57,500 nucleotides of DNA from Anaeromyces robustus (Eukaryota; Neocallimastigomycota; Neocallimastigomycetes; Neocallimastigales; Neocallimastigaceae). The stretch spans positions 1 to 57,500 of the forward strand of contig MCFG01000250.1 of the NCBI GenBank assembly GCA_002104895.1. The letters run 5' to 3'. The notes under the pieces were generated by a model, which saw nothing but the letters and a program-made list of their open reading frames with translations, did not search any database and had not been told where the DNA came from. The translations under genes and the position numbers were made by a program. Shown in pieces: positions 1 through 21,348 of this stretch; the first letter of the stretch is position 1, and each line of letters begins with the position of its first letter.

Positions 1-3000
1 TTATTTATTTTATTATTCTAAATACTTCTTTTATTAATACTTTAATTATTTTCTACATTCTAAATAATTCTTTTATTAATATATTATATTTATTATTTTA
101 TTCTATTTGTTTATTTTATTAATTATTTTATTGTAAATAATTATTCTTTTATTTCTTTTATTGTAAATAGTTTAATTTTCAAGAAAAATATAAATAACTG
201 TAAATATTTCCTGTAAATTTTCTCTTCGCTAATTACAATATAGAATTAGTCATAATAAAATCTTAAAACATAGTTTAGTTTTAAAATAGTTTAGTCTAAT
301 AATTTTAAAATAATAAAAATTATATTAAATTCAAGATTTATAAAATAATCATTAGAATAGTTATATTCTTAATTTTTAATCAATTTTAAATTTATTTTTA
401 ATAAATAAAATTAATCAAACATTTTAATAATAAAACAATTTTTATTGTGTTTCTAATAAAACAAATTTTGTGTAAACAGAATAATTTAGACAATTATTCA
501 GAAAGAACATAAATATTATCACTTTTCTTAGTTATAAGAAATTAAGATAATATTTTACTTATGTTTCATTGAATGATACAATATTCCCTTATATACACAT
601 TATTTCTAAACCCATATTTTTAAACCTTTTATCCCATATAAACTAACATTTAATAAAACTTCTTTATAATATTATTAATATCTTAAAACATAATAATTTT
701 ATCTATATTAAAAATTATTTTTATATTATCAATATTTTATTAATATCTTAAAATAAATTATAAATATTTTATTAATATCAAATAAATTTTATTAATACTT
801 TATAATTAATATTCTTATAATAAATTTTATCAATATTCTTATAATAAATAAATATTATTAATATTTTATATTAAATAAATCCTATTAATATCTTATAATA
901 AATTCTATATCTTTATTAATATTTTAAATAAATCTTATTAATATTTTATAATAAACTTTATATATAATAAATAATATTTTAAATAATATTTTATCAATAT
1001 CAAATATTTTATAACACTTTATTAATACATTTTATTTATATTCTTATTGTGAAAAATAAATATTAATTTAATGTTTATATTTTTATGTTCTTTAAAATAA
1101 ATTAGTCACATGATATACATAAATTAATTATTAAAATACATTTATTTTTCTATAAAATAAAATTGTTTAATATCTTTATTAAACTCTCTCTTTAATTAAT
1201 AGTTCAATTTTAGAGATATTATTTCAATAGTTAGTTGTAACTAAATATAAACGGGTAGTTAATTTATTTTATTTTAATAATAAACATATTATTAAAACCA
1301 ATTTATAATTTGTGTTGACAAATTTAGTGTTGTAAATTGTATAGAAATTCACACTTATAACAATAATTATTAATATTTCTAATTCTAACCTTTAATAAAT
1401 TTAATACTTCAATACAATTATAATAATAAATATTTATAATAATAAATATATAAATAATTATAATTAAATAATACTATCCACTCTTTTCCCTTTTTCCCTT
1501 ATCCTTTCCCTCCAACTTAAAAACCCTGGACAAATACAGAAAATAAATATTCTGTATATTATTAAAATAAAATAAAATAAATAAAATAATAAAAATTAAT
1601 TATAAAATAAATGAATTATTTATAAAATGTATAATACAGAAGTTAAATGTATTTCTGTATAAAAGTATAATATTTATTTTTAATTTTTATTTAAAACACT
1701 AAATAGATTAATAAAATATTTAATAATTAGAATAGAAAATATTAATAAATAATAATAACAATAATAATTAATATTAAAATAAATCTTAGAAAATAATGTT
1801 TAGAATAGAGAATTATATTATAAAATAAATAATAATAATTAGATTAATTAAATAAATAATAATAATAATAATAGTCGAAAGACTATAATAATAAAATTCA
1901 TGTATTATAAAAGGAGGATAATTTTTCTTTCTTTTATAAAACGATCAATAATTTGTATTTAAAAATAAGAATAATAAAAATAAAAGAAGAGTTAAACAAA
2001 AGATTATTTTATTTTTAATTTTATTGATTCATTAGTAATAATTATTTAGTATATAAGTTAATTATATTTATTGTTTATGAATATACATGTTTCCTGCATC
2101 ATGAAATTTGCCAAACAAATAAATAATGTTATTTTTGTTAGAACCACGTAAAATAATTCTAACCCTTTAAAATATTTTTGTTTTAAAATTAAATTGAAAA
2201 TTATATAAATAAAGTCATTATATCAAATATTATTTTATTAATCATAATACAGAATTAAGTAGTAATAATATTTTTAAATAGTATTTAAAATAATTATAAT
2301 AGTTTTAGATAAGTTAATATAATAATTATTTTAATAAATAATCATTATATTATTCTAAAGAATTCCTTAGAATTCTAAAAATTTCTAAAGATTAAAAATC
2401 CTTTTGAGATCTATAATAATTCAAATAGCTATTTTTTCTATATTTGAATATAGAGAATATAATATAAAGATTAAAAATATGAATAATTACTATATAGATA
2501 ATTAATAATTAGTATACTAGATAATCATATAATTAGAAATCTAAAATCTTTAATTAATACAATTTAATTATAATATATTTATACATGTATAAGTCGTACA
2601 AGACACTATATAAATATATAAATAAAGTAATATTAATAAAAATCTAATAATAAAAGCTAATTAATATATAATTCTTATAATTTTTATTATTTTAAAATAT
2701 AAATATATTAGTAATTATTAATATTAGAAAATGTATAAATAGGAATTAAATTTTCAAATTCTTATAACCATTGTATGATTATTAACTTAGTAACTTAGTA
2801 ATAATAGAATAATCTAATTATCATTTGACTTTGATTAATTTTTCTTAATTAAATATTAAAATTTTAAGTTTTATTAGAAATCTTTATATTAATAAGTGTT
2901 TAAATATTTGTTTTAAATTCTTGAATAATAAAAATATTTATAAATCTGTTTAATTAGTTACTTTGTTATTAATTAAGCTATTAGTTAAATATATTAACCT

Positions 3001-3742
3001 GATCATTGTTTAAACAAACCACCGTACTTAATATTTAATATTGAGAAAATAATCGGATTAAAGAATAATTTTATAATTAACAGTAAAATTTCAAAAAACT
3101 AATTTCAATTTACATTTATTATTTAATTTCAAAAGAATTTTTTAATTAGAAATTATTAAGGGTTACGAGAGTTAATTAATTTCAATTTTAAACCTTTTAA
3201 CGCATAACAAAATAATTCTTAACACAAAAATCACTGTATCTCTCAAACCTCGTCTTTTGATTTCTAACCAGCTTTTCTGGGAAGTTTTTGTCCAGAATTC
3301 CCCAAAAAAGTAATTGTTCTAAATTTTTTTGGCTAGCTTTAAACATTTTAACAACCACAACATATTGATAAAAAATGTATTATAAATAATTATCAATTAA
3401 AATTAATTGTTAAAATTCTCTGTGCAATAAATATATTATAGAACTTATTTATTATAAAAATTATACCAAAAAATTTAGCCACGATATAAAATTCTAATCA
3501 TAATAATTATTGTACACAATGAATAAAAAAATTAATTAGATAATATTAAACACTACTTATATAGTTATTTCTAAAGATATAACGATAATATTACTTTCTT
3601 TTAGTAAAGAATTAAGATAATTGTATTAAACTTGATACTATATTCCCATAAATATATTCATTATTTCCTAATTCATAATTTTAAACCTTTTATTTTTTAT
3701 GAATTAATATTATATGTAACTTCTATATTATGTTTAATAATT
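1..3742. other. AT-rich repeat mosaic without recognisable genes
   Basis: No frame gives a believable protein on either strand. The stretch holds blocks that recur, diverged, further right: about 121-660 resembles 5150-5700, 1490-1830 resembles 6310-6630, and 2220-2340 resembles 5913-6030. A third partial copy of the first block lies at about 3500-3720. Short islands with more G+C occur near 2090-2160 and 3235-3320; the second contains a small CCAG/CTGG palindrome. I could not identify either island. The overall look is of old, decayed repetitive DNA, perhaps subtelomeric or transposon-derived (inference). Confidence 0.6.
1540..1680. repeat. Segment inverted relative to its second copy at 6372-6495
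   Basis: The segment is bounded by the 12-bp inverted pair AAAATAAATATT / AATATTTATTTT. Its reverse complement matches 6372-6495 along its length. The flanks (GGACAAATACAG on the left; AAAACACTAAATAGATT and about 120 bp more on the right) match in direct orientation. One of the two copies has therefore been flipped. Confidence 0.8.
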
Positions 3743-3816
3743 TTTTTTAACTGTAACAACTTTAATATACGCTATTGAAGCTGGAATTATCGCGGCTACT
3801 GGCACCAGAATTGCCT
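3743..3816 (-). pseudogene. Fragment of 18S ribosomal RNA gene (decayed)
   Basis: Read on the minus strand this is the highly conserved 530-loop region of eukaryotic small-subunit rRNA, including the CCGCGG-type core (here CCGCGA), CAGCTTCAATAGCG and TATATTAAAGTTGTTACAG. Compared with the universal consensus as I remember it, about five positions differ. Four of these are G:C to A:T transitions, including one in each of GGTAATTCCAG, CTCCAATAG and GTTGCAG. Similarity stops abruptly on both sides and no other rRNA segment is nearby. It is a 74-bp relic and not a working gene. The transition bias is compatible with cytosine deamination or a RIP-like process, but five sites are too few to prove either. 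Confidence 0.85.
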
Positions 3817-3952
3817 ATACTGTATTTTGTTAATATTTTTAAATAAAAATTATTAATAAAAATATTCATATAATAAATATTCTTATAATAAATAATAAAT
3901 CTTATAATAAATATTTTTATAATAATTTCTATGTTAAATAACTATTAAAATA

Positions 3953-4310
3953 TTCAAACTACACTACGGAATATTTTGACCACCTTACAAAATATTTCAA
4001 ACTACTCTACAACTACCCTACGGAATATTTTGACCACCTTACAAAATATTTCAAACTACTCTACAACTACCCTACGGAATATTTTGACCACCTTACAAAA
4101 TATTTCAAACTACCCTACGACTACCCTACGGAAATAATTTTAACAAAATTTAAAACTTTAGACTACCCTACAGAATATTCTAAACTACCCTACGGAAATA
4201 ATTTTGACTACCCTACGGAAAAAATAATTTTGACTACCCTATAGAAATAATTTGAACTACCCTACGGAATTAAATAAATTTAGACTACCCTACGGAATTA
4301 ATAGATTTAT
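3953..4310. repeat. 54-bp tandem repeat and dispersed CTACCCTACGGAA motifs
   Basis: CTACGGAATATTTTGACCAC starts at 3964, 4018 and 4072, a 54-bp period repeated about three times. The array then breaks into shorter, irregular units built on CTACCCTACGG followed by an AT spacer, ending near 4310. It is much richer in C and G than its surroundings. No coding frame and no telomere-type repeat is seen. Confidence 0.85.
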
Positions 4311-5149
4311 TTTTTTTGAATTAGATATTTTAAAAAAATTATATAGTGCTTATATAGTTTAAATTAAATAGGTTATATTATTTTAAAAATATAAAAAAAT
4401 ATATATAATAAAGGGTAGATAGCTTAGATAATGTCCGTGCAAAGCAAAGCATACCAGACAAAGTAAAATAGTGAGGACTTTGCCCTGTAGATATAAAAGT
4501 ATTATTTATTATTTATTTAATACTTACTTAATTACTTATTTTCTTATATATATATATATATATATAATTTTATTTTAATAAAACTTAATTCCTAATAAAG
4601 TATTTAATTAATTATTTAAAATTCTTGTATATTTTGTTTAATTAATATAAAAAACAGCAACAAAAAAAATATTTCAAAAATTTCGTTTAATAACAAATAT
4701 AAATAATTACAACAAAATATTATATATTTTGTTTTATAACAAAATATATAATATTTGTGTAATAATAATAATTATAAATTTGATTAATTAATTATTATTG
4801 TTATTAATTAAACATCTTGATTTAACTTATCATAATTTTTAAGTTAAATCAAGAAATTGAAATAAAAGCTAATTTAATTATAAATTTTTGGTAAATTATT
4901 TTAATTTAGGTTAAGAAAGAAATAATAAAATTTAATTTATCAAAAATCAAAATCAATAATTATTATTAAATTAAATTTATAACTTCGAGAAATTATTTTT
5001 GTTATTAAAAAACTAATAAATTACACTTTAAAAAGTAAACAGCATGAATATTTTTAACACTTTTATTAATATAACATAAATATTATTAATAATTATTATA
5101 AAAGTTATAAACAAAAACACTTAATTATAAATATGATTTTAAAATAATT
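4311..5149. other. AT-rich spacer with one unidentified G+C-richer island
   Basis: Mostly A/T runs, with a (TA)n run at about 4549-4567. An island at about 4413-4495 is clearly less AT-rich and contains a short stem (ACAAAGT/ACTTTGC). It does not fold as a tRNA in any way I can see, and I do not recognise it as 5S or a snRNA. Nothing else is supported. Confidence 0.5.
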
Positions 5150-5721
5150 ATTTTTTACTATTTTATTGTAATTATTCTTTTATTTCTCTTATTGAATAGT
5201 TTAATTGTAAAGAAAAATATTAATACTTGTAATTAGCTTTATTTTAATATTTTGATTAATTCTAAATTGTAAATTAGCAAGGAATCAATTATATGAAATT
5301 TTTAGAATTTATAATTGGTCATAGTAATAGCTAATTACAATCTAGAATTAGTCGTCATAAAGTTAAATAATAATCAAAAATTAATAATACTTTAATAAAT
5401 ATTTTTGAATAATAATATTCAAATATTAACAATAATAACTAGAATGTTTATATATTTTATAATTTTGTTAATTAACTTTTAAACATATTTTTAATAAATA
5501 AAGTAATAAAAATTTTAATAATGGAACAATTTTTATTGTGTTTTAATAATTAATACAATTATTTCTAAAACATATCACTTATTTTTTTAGAAATAAGAAA
5601 TTAAGGTAATATTATATACATATATATGTTTCATTCTTTGATACAGTATTCTCTTAAATATTTATTGTTTCGTAATCTATAATTTTAAATATCGAGAATA
5701 TTAGTGGATTTAAAAATAGTT

Positions 5722-5831
5722 GTCTAAATGAATTGAAATCAAGATTTTCCTACATCTCACTCTGATTTTTACGCTCATTGGTAAGCTCTGCCCTTGAGCT
5801 ATAACATATCTTAATTTCAACTCATTTAGAC
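5722..5831. repeat. Hairpin element with 24-bp terminal inverted repeats
   Basis: The arms 5722-5745 and 5808-5831 are inverted repeats of 24 bp with two mismatches, both transitions. Partial pairing extends a few bases outward. The 62-bp loop is unusually G+C-rich for this window. On the minus strand it carries TAGCTCAAGGGCAGAGC, which resembles a tRNA/pol III A-box and D-arm, but no complete tRNA cloverleaf or clear B-box follows. It could be a MITE-like element, a tRNA-derived SINE fragment or a structured RNA. Confidence 0.7.
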
Positions 5832-6020
5832 CACTAGTTCTCAAGACATTGGACTTTAAAGAACTTTAGATATATAAAATAAAAACTAGAAATTATAGAG
5901 ATAAAACCTCTATATCAAATATTAATTTATAAATCATAATAATACAGAATTAAATATTAATAATATTTTTTGATATTATTTAAAATAATTATAATAGTTT
6001 TAGATAAGCTAATATAATAA

Positions 6021-6255
6021 TTATTAATTATTATACTATAATTATTAGATTAAATAGTATAATTATAAATCCTTATAATAAATATTAATTAATTATTATA
6101 ATTATTAGATTAAATAGTATAATTATAAATCCTTAGAATAAATATTAATTATTATACTATAATTATTAGATTAAATAGTATAATTATAAATCCTTAGAAT
6201 AAATATTAATTAACTATTATAATTATTAGGTTAAATAGTGTAATTATAAATATTC
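6021..6255. repeat. 60-bp AT-rich tandem repeat, about four copies
   Basis: The motif ATTAGATTAAATAGTATAAT followed by AAATCCTTAGAATAAATATT recurs with a spacing of 60-61 bp (ATTATAAATCC-type anchors near 6061, 6121, 6182 and 6242). No coding frame runs through it. Confidence 0.85.
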
Positions 6256-7021
6256 TTAATAATTATATTATAATAATAATGATTATATTTAAATGATGAT
6301 TTTTATTTATTCTTTTCTCTTATTTTCTATACTTTCTTTCTAACTTGAAAATCCTGGACAAATACAGATATAAAATAAATATTATACTTTTATACAGAAG
6401 TACGTTTAACTCTGTATTATACATTTTATAATTTATTTATTTACCTTATAATTAATTTTTATTATTTTATTTGAATAATATACAAAATATTTTAATTTTT
6501 TTAAAACACTAAATAGATTGAGAAAAATATTTAATAATTAGAATAGAAAATATTAATAAATAACAATAACAATAATAATTAATATTAGAATAAATATTAA
6601 AATATAATATTTAAAATAGTGAATTATTAGTTTCTAAAAAGTTATAATTTAAACTATAAAAGATCTTGTTTTATTTTTTGATTTGATATAACCTCAAATA
6701 TTTAATGTATACTTAAGTTATAATAATATTACTATTACTAAGATGTTTAGTAATAGTAATATTATTATAATTTAAAAAACAACTCAAATTAAAAAACTAA
6801 ATGTGGCTTGAATGCATTAAATGAATTTTTTATTATTCTTTTTATAGGTAAAAAAAAAAAAAACTATTTTATTTAAATTATTGTTTTTTTTTTTATATTA
6901 TTATTCTTTTTTTATTTTTTTATATAATTTTTATTAATTATTTATTAAAAATTGTTTAGAATTATTTAAAGATATTAAAAATTTATGGCTTAAAAATACA
7001 TTGCTTTTGGGAAGATACAAG

Positions 7022-7052
<31 letters not shown>

Positions 7053-7422
7053 AAAAATTAATTCATAAATATATTAATTTAAATTAATATTATTTTTGTG
7101 AGGTAATATTTTTATTATAAATTAAGTTTTTAATTGAAATAAAAAACTTTTTTAGACATAAAATTATTAAAAAAATATTTATCCTTTATTTTTAAATTGT
7201 AACATAAGAACAAGGCATAATTTTTCTAACTATCCAAAATTATAATAATTTTAAAGAATTTATAGTAGACTAAATGAAATGTAAATAAATATGTATAATA
7301 GAAATAAATTAATAAAATTAGTTTAAATTATTGGGATTATAAAAAGTCACAAATTCTGAATTACATTTTTTTAAGATTTTTAATAATATATAAATTTGTA
7401 TAGCCACCATATAAATCTTAAT

Positions 7423-7425
7423 ATA

Positions 7426-7516
<91 letters not shown>

Positions 7517-7524
7517 GTAAGTAA

Positions 7525-7556
<32 letters not shown>

Positions 7557-7568
7557 GTAAGTAAGTAA

Positions 7569-7624
<56 letters not shown>
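7423..7624. repeat. (AAAT)n microsatellite, about 200 bp
   Basis: An almost pure AAAT tract with two interruptions of the form AAGTAAGTAATTA. The same motif recurs at 8600-8672, 18397-18541, 26257-26510 and 48247-48309, so it is the dominant simple repeat of the region. Confidence 0.95.
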
Positions 7625-7858
7625 AGTAGAAAATTATTTAATAAATTAAATACCAATATATTAATATATTAATTACCAATAGATTAATATATTCCTAGAT
7701 ACAAATTTGTTGATATATTTAATATTTATTAATATATTCTTTCAGTATATTAATCAATAAACAAATTGTGTAAAAAATGGTGTTAATGTCATACAAAAAT
7801 TTATTAATAAAAAAAAAAAATTATGTGTAGCAACATATTGGTACATCTGAATCATTGA

Positions 7859-7919
7859 ACTTATTCATATATTAAACTTGTATTTTTTTAATGATAAAAA
7901 GTTTAATATATGAATAAGT
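7859..7919. repeat. Perfect 20-bp inverted repeat (hairpin)
   Basis: ACTTATTCATATATTAAACT at 7859-7878 is matched by its exact reverse complement at 7900-7919, with a 21-bp loop. No adjacent gene end uses it. It may be a small transposon remnant or a cruciform-forming site. Confidence 0.8.
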
Positions 7920-8600
7920 CATCATTAAATCATCAATAAATTAGATTGAATGAGTAAATTAATCTAGATTTTTTATAAATATTAGTATTAGTATTATATC
8001 TTTATTTAAATAATAGGATTATATTATCAATTATTTATATCTTACAACTAAACTACATTATAACTATTTTATTAAATTATAAATAATAATAGTTTGTAAA
8101 TATAAATAAAGAGTGAAATATCCATTTTATTCTCAAGTAATCATTATAATTCAAAATACTATAAAGTTAAATAAATAGGATTAATTAAAGATAGTGCTTA
8201 TTATGCAAGATAGTGCTTATTATGCTATCTCTAAATAAACTTTAAACTGATTATATTAAAAAATAAACCTTTAAAATGATTACAATTTATAAATACACAG
8301 TTGTGGAGAAAAAGAAAAATTGTATTTAATAAGAAATAAGATGCTAAAATAATTGAGATTTATAAATACAGTTGTGGAGTAAAAGAAAAAAAATTTTATA
8401 TTTATAAGATAATAATTAAAATAATAATAATAATCAAAAAAAAAAAAAGAACTAAAGACCTTATATGTAATATGTTAAAAACATTATTATTATTTATATA
8501 AATAAATATAGCCAAATTGTATTAAATTAAAAATATATATAATAAAATAAAATTTTTTTTGATTAGTTTTTTTTATTCATTTTTGTTTATAATTAACAAA

Positions 8601-8671
<71 letters not shown>

Positions 8672-9963
8672 ATGAAAAAGTATCTTAAATAGTATTAGAT
8701 ATGATATTTTCTAATATATTATTATAATATAATGATGTCTATTAACAATTTATTAACAAATATTTTTTAATTTTATTTTAAATAAAACAAAAAATGTGTT
8801 TACTTCAATTTTATTGGTTAAAATTTAATGATAAGATTTATAATAAAATTTTAAATTAAAATAGAAAAGATAATCAAACTAAATAGTAAATTAGTAAATT
8901 AGTAAATAATTATAATTAATATATGAATAGACTATATATTATATTATATTATATTTATGTGTTTTTTTATTTAAATTTTTATACCTTATAGAAATATAAG
9001 GTATTTAAGCTGAAAATTAAGAGTATTTTTTTAAATATTATGTTAACATAAAAAATTAAATAATATAAAACAAAAAAGAAATAATATATATTAGATATTA
9101 GTATTTCTTTTCTTTTTTTTTTTTCTATTTTTCTATTTTTCTTTATCTTTTTTATTTTATTTTTATAATTAAGTAAAGTTTCTCAAATTTATGCTAATTT
9201 TTATTTTTTAAATTAAAAATACTGTATTTTTAAAAGATTTTTAATTTTAATATAATTTGAAGATTCTTTTTGTTTTTTTTTTTAATTACAATATATATCA
9301 AAATATATTTATAATATATATAATGATATTAGTTAATATTTATTTAATTTATTTAATATATTTATGATTTATAATTTTAAAACAAAATATATAATAATAA
9401 AAGATATAATTTTTTTTTAATTTTTTACTTTTTTTTATTTTTTTTTTAAATTTTTATTTATATATATATTTTAACTTAAAAATAATAAATGAGAATATGA
9501 CATAACATCATATATAAAATTAAAAAAATAAATAAAACCAACACATACATACATACATACATATAATCACACACAAAAATAAAAACAAAAACAAAAACAA
9601 AAAAAGAAATATATAAAAAAAAATAAAAAACAATTAAAAAGATAAAACAAGGAAATTTTCAAAATAATATTTTTTAAAAATTTCAAAAAATTAATAAAAA
9701 TAAAATAAAATAAAATAAAATATCGAGAATTTTATAGTAAAAGAAATTAAAAAGGTAATTTTAAATTTTTATTTTTTAAAATGTTTTATTATATTGTATT
9801 TATTTAATTTATATTTTTATTTTTAAAGAAGACAAAAATAAATAAATTTTTCCGTTTTAAGTATTACAAAAATATTGTTCTTAATAATATAAACATCATT
9901 TCTGTTTTCTTTAATTATACATATATTATTATTTATATATAAAAAAGTTTATAAATTTTAAAA

Positions 9964-16244
<6,281 letters not shown>

Positions 16245-17888
16245 ACAAAAATTATAAATAAAAAATAATTAAAGAAAATAATAATAATAATAAAAAAGCA
16301 AATAACTGAAAAAAGTTAATTCATAAAAAAAAAAATAAATTTATGAATAAATAAAAAAAAAATAAATTAATGAAAAGAAAAAATAAATTCATAAAAAAAA
16401 AATAGATTTATGAATAAATAAAAAAAAAAAATTAATATATAAAAAATTTACAGATGAAAAAAAAAATGATAATAATTTATTAAAAATTAATAGATACATA
16501 AGAATAATATTTCTATTAGTATAATTATAATATTAATAATAATTAATAAATAATAATTTTTATTAATATTTTTTTTTTGAAAATATTAGAATATATATAA
16601 AACAAAAAAAAAAAATTAGAAACTAATTTCTTTTTTTTTTTTTCTTTTAAGAAAATTAGAAATAAATATCTTAATAGAAAAAATCGTTATTTTTTTTTTT
16701 AAATAAGCATATATAATTTTAAAACAAATTATGTATATCTTTTTATATATGTAATAAATAAATAAATAAATAAATAAAAAAAAAATTAAATAAAATAAAA
16801 TAAAATAAAATATAAATAAATTAAAAAGTAGATGATATATTATTATTAATATTATAATATATTTGTTTTATTTTTATATATAAGATAAATTCATTTTTGT
16901 TAAGTAATTCTTTATTTATTATTATTGTTATTATTAAAAAAAAATTATAACAATATAAATAATATGAATAAATAACAACTATTATATAAAATAAATTTTA
17001 ATGTTTTTTGTTTTTTCATTATATAATTATAAAAATAATTATTTGTTTTTCACAAATGTGATAGTTATGAATAATACTATAACTATACATAAACATAAAA
17101 ATTTATACAATTAATACAGATTAATGAAATAATAATATTTTTATTATTTTTTTTTTAATATTTTCATTTTTTAAATTTCTTTTTTTTATATACTTTGATT
17201 ATTTTCCAGATAATATAAAAATTAACAGATATCTATTTTTTATATTATTATTTTTAACGATTTTTTATTTTATTTATATATATTTTATTAATAATTTATT
17301 TTAATATATTTATATATAAAAATTTTTGAAGCAAAAATATTATATAATAAATATAAGATAAATAAAGAATTATAAAAAAAAGATAAATTATTTTGAAAAT
17401 GTTTTTGTATTTTGTTAATATATGATTATTGTGAAAAAAATATACTTTTGCTAATTATTTATTTAAACTAATAAATAATTGAGGGTATATGTTTGAATAC
17501 AGTGATATTATATAGTAAAAATATGCTACTAATATAATAATATTTATATTATAAATGAAATAATTTATGTTATTACTGATTATTATTAATATTGATATTT
17601 TCATTGCTATTTATATTATTAATATTGATATTTTCATTGCTATTTATATTATTGTTATTTATATAATTGTTATTTATATTATTTTTGTATGTTTTTGATT
17701 TTAATTTTGATTTTGATTTTGATTTTCCATTATTTATTTTAGTGGTTTGATTTTGATTTTGATTTTGATTTTCCATTATTTATTTTAGTGGTTTGATTTT
17801 GATTTTGATTTTGATTTTCTATTATATATTTTAGTGGTTTGATTTTGATTTTGATTTTGATTTTGATTTTGATTTTCTATTATATATT
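16245..17888. other. Convergent intergenic region with repeats
   Basis: This lies between the 3' ends of the ATPase (+) and the receptor (-). A/T runs and repeated TTCATAAAAA / TTTATGAATAAATA units occur at 16318-16430, followed by (AAAT)n at 16753-16778. From about 17690 to 17905 a repeat derived from the receptor's own 3' end is iterated. No further gene is supported. Confidence 0.6.

Positions 17889-17908
<20 letters not shown>
17690..17908. repeat. Tandem copies of the receptor gene's 3' end
   Basis: TTTTAGTGGTTTGATTTTG occurs about four times (near 17737, 17783, 17830 and 17887), separated by runs of GATTTT and CATTATTTA or CTATTATATA. The right-most copy encodes, on the minus strand, the last residues and TAA stop of the receptor. 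The others lie downstream of the stop. The spacing varies from about 45 to 58 bp because the number of GATTTT units differs. Confidence 0.85.
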
Positions 17909-20668
<2,760 letters not shown>

Positions 20669-21348
20669 TTTTTTTTCTAAAAAATATTACATCAATATAT
20701 ATATTAATAAAGATTTAAACACTTTTATTTTTATTATCAATTAAAGATGGAAAAATAATTGTTTTAGAAATAAAATAATAATAATGAAAAAAAAAAATTT
20801 TTTTTTTAATATATATATATATATTTATTAAATAATATTTAAATTTTTATTTTTATTTTTCCTATTAAATTAAAAAATGATGCCAAAGTAATTTTATTTA
20901 TAATTTAAAGAACTTTAATTTTTTATATTTTTAAAATTCTGTTTGTTATAAACATATTTATATATTTATATTGTTTTTTTTATTATATTAAAAGAAGTTA
21001 AAAAATAAATTAATTGACAAGAGGAAATGTATTTTCAAAATTATTAATATTTAATTAAAAAGTATAAGTAATAAAATATAGTAAAAAAAAATTTTTTACT
21101 ATTAATAATAAGAGTAATTATTTTTATTATAATTACTATTATTATTATTTTATAGCATGTTAAGATATTTTTAAATTTTTAAATTCATGAATAATAAATA
21201 ATTATATATATATATTTTGAAATTTTCTAATGAAATATTTTCATATAAGATACTTTTAAATACTTAAAAATTCAATAATTTTATATACGTCTTATATAAG
21301 TTATATATATATATTTATTTATTTAAATTAATATCATATATATTAATG
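20669..21348. other. Intergenic region between two minus-strand genes
   Basis: The 5' region of the receptor and 3' region of the four-helix protein gene. It is A/T runs and TATATA tracts only; I see no further coding frame, RNA or repeat of note. Confidence 0.6.

Larger units (their letters stand above)
5150..6640. repeat. Second, rearranged copy of the left-end repeat blocks
   Basis: The blocks at 5150-5700, 5913-6030 and 6310-6630 correspond to 121-660, 2220-2340 and 1490-1830. The last two are in swapped order between the copies. Shared anchors include ACAATTTTTATTGTGTTT, ATTATAATAGTTTTAGATAAG and AAAACACTAAATAGATT. The divergence is considerable, so the duplication is old. No transposase or reverse transcriptase frame survives in either copy. 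Confidence 0.65.
6641..9963. other. Intergenic region upstream of the P-type ATPase gene
   Basis: No gene is recognised. It contains a T-run at 7022-7046 and a long (AAAT)n tract with AAGTAAGTAATTA interruptions at about 7423-7624. It also has a 20-bp perfect hairpin (7859-7878 / 7900-7919), a 19-bp tandem pair (8188-8206, 8207-8225) and a diverged direct duplication around 8265-8335 and 8341-8410 sharing TATAAATACA and GTTGTGGAG. Further right are another (AAAT)n tract at 8600-8672 and a (CATA)n run at 9545-9562. The last 400 bp before the ATG are A-rich, as expected for a promoter and 5' leader in such a genome. Confidence 0.6.

Noticed and set aside
4413-4495. tRNA gene
   Set aside because: No acceptor, anticodon and T arms can be drawn together; only a short stem is present.
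17573-17776. 67-aa minus-strand frame of Asn, Gln, Lys and Ser
   Set aside because: It lies in the iterated 3' end of the receptor gene and consists of simple repeats; no sign of an independent gene.
20669-21348. Fusion of the four-helix gene with the downstream receptor
   Set aside because: The four-helix gene has its own TAA stop and the receptor its own ATG and signal peptide, with about 680 bp of non-coding DNA between.
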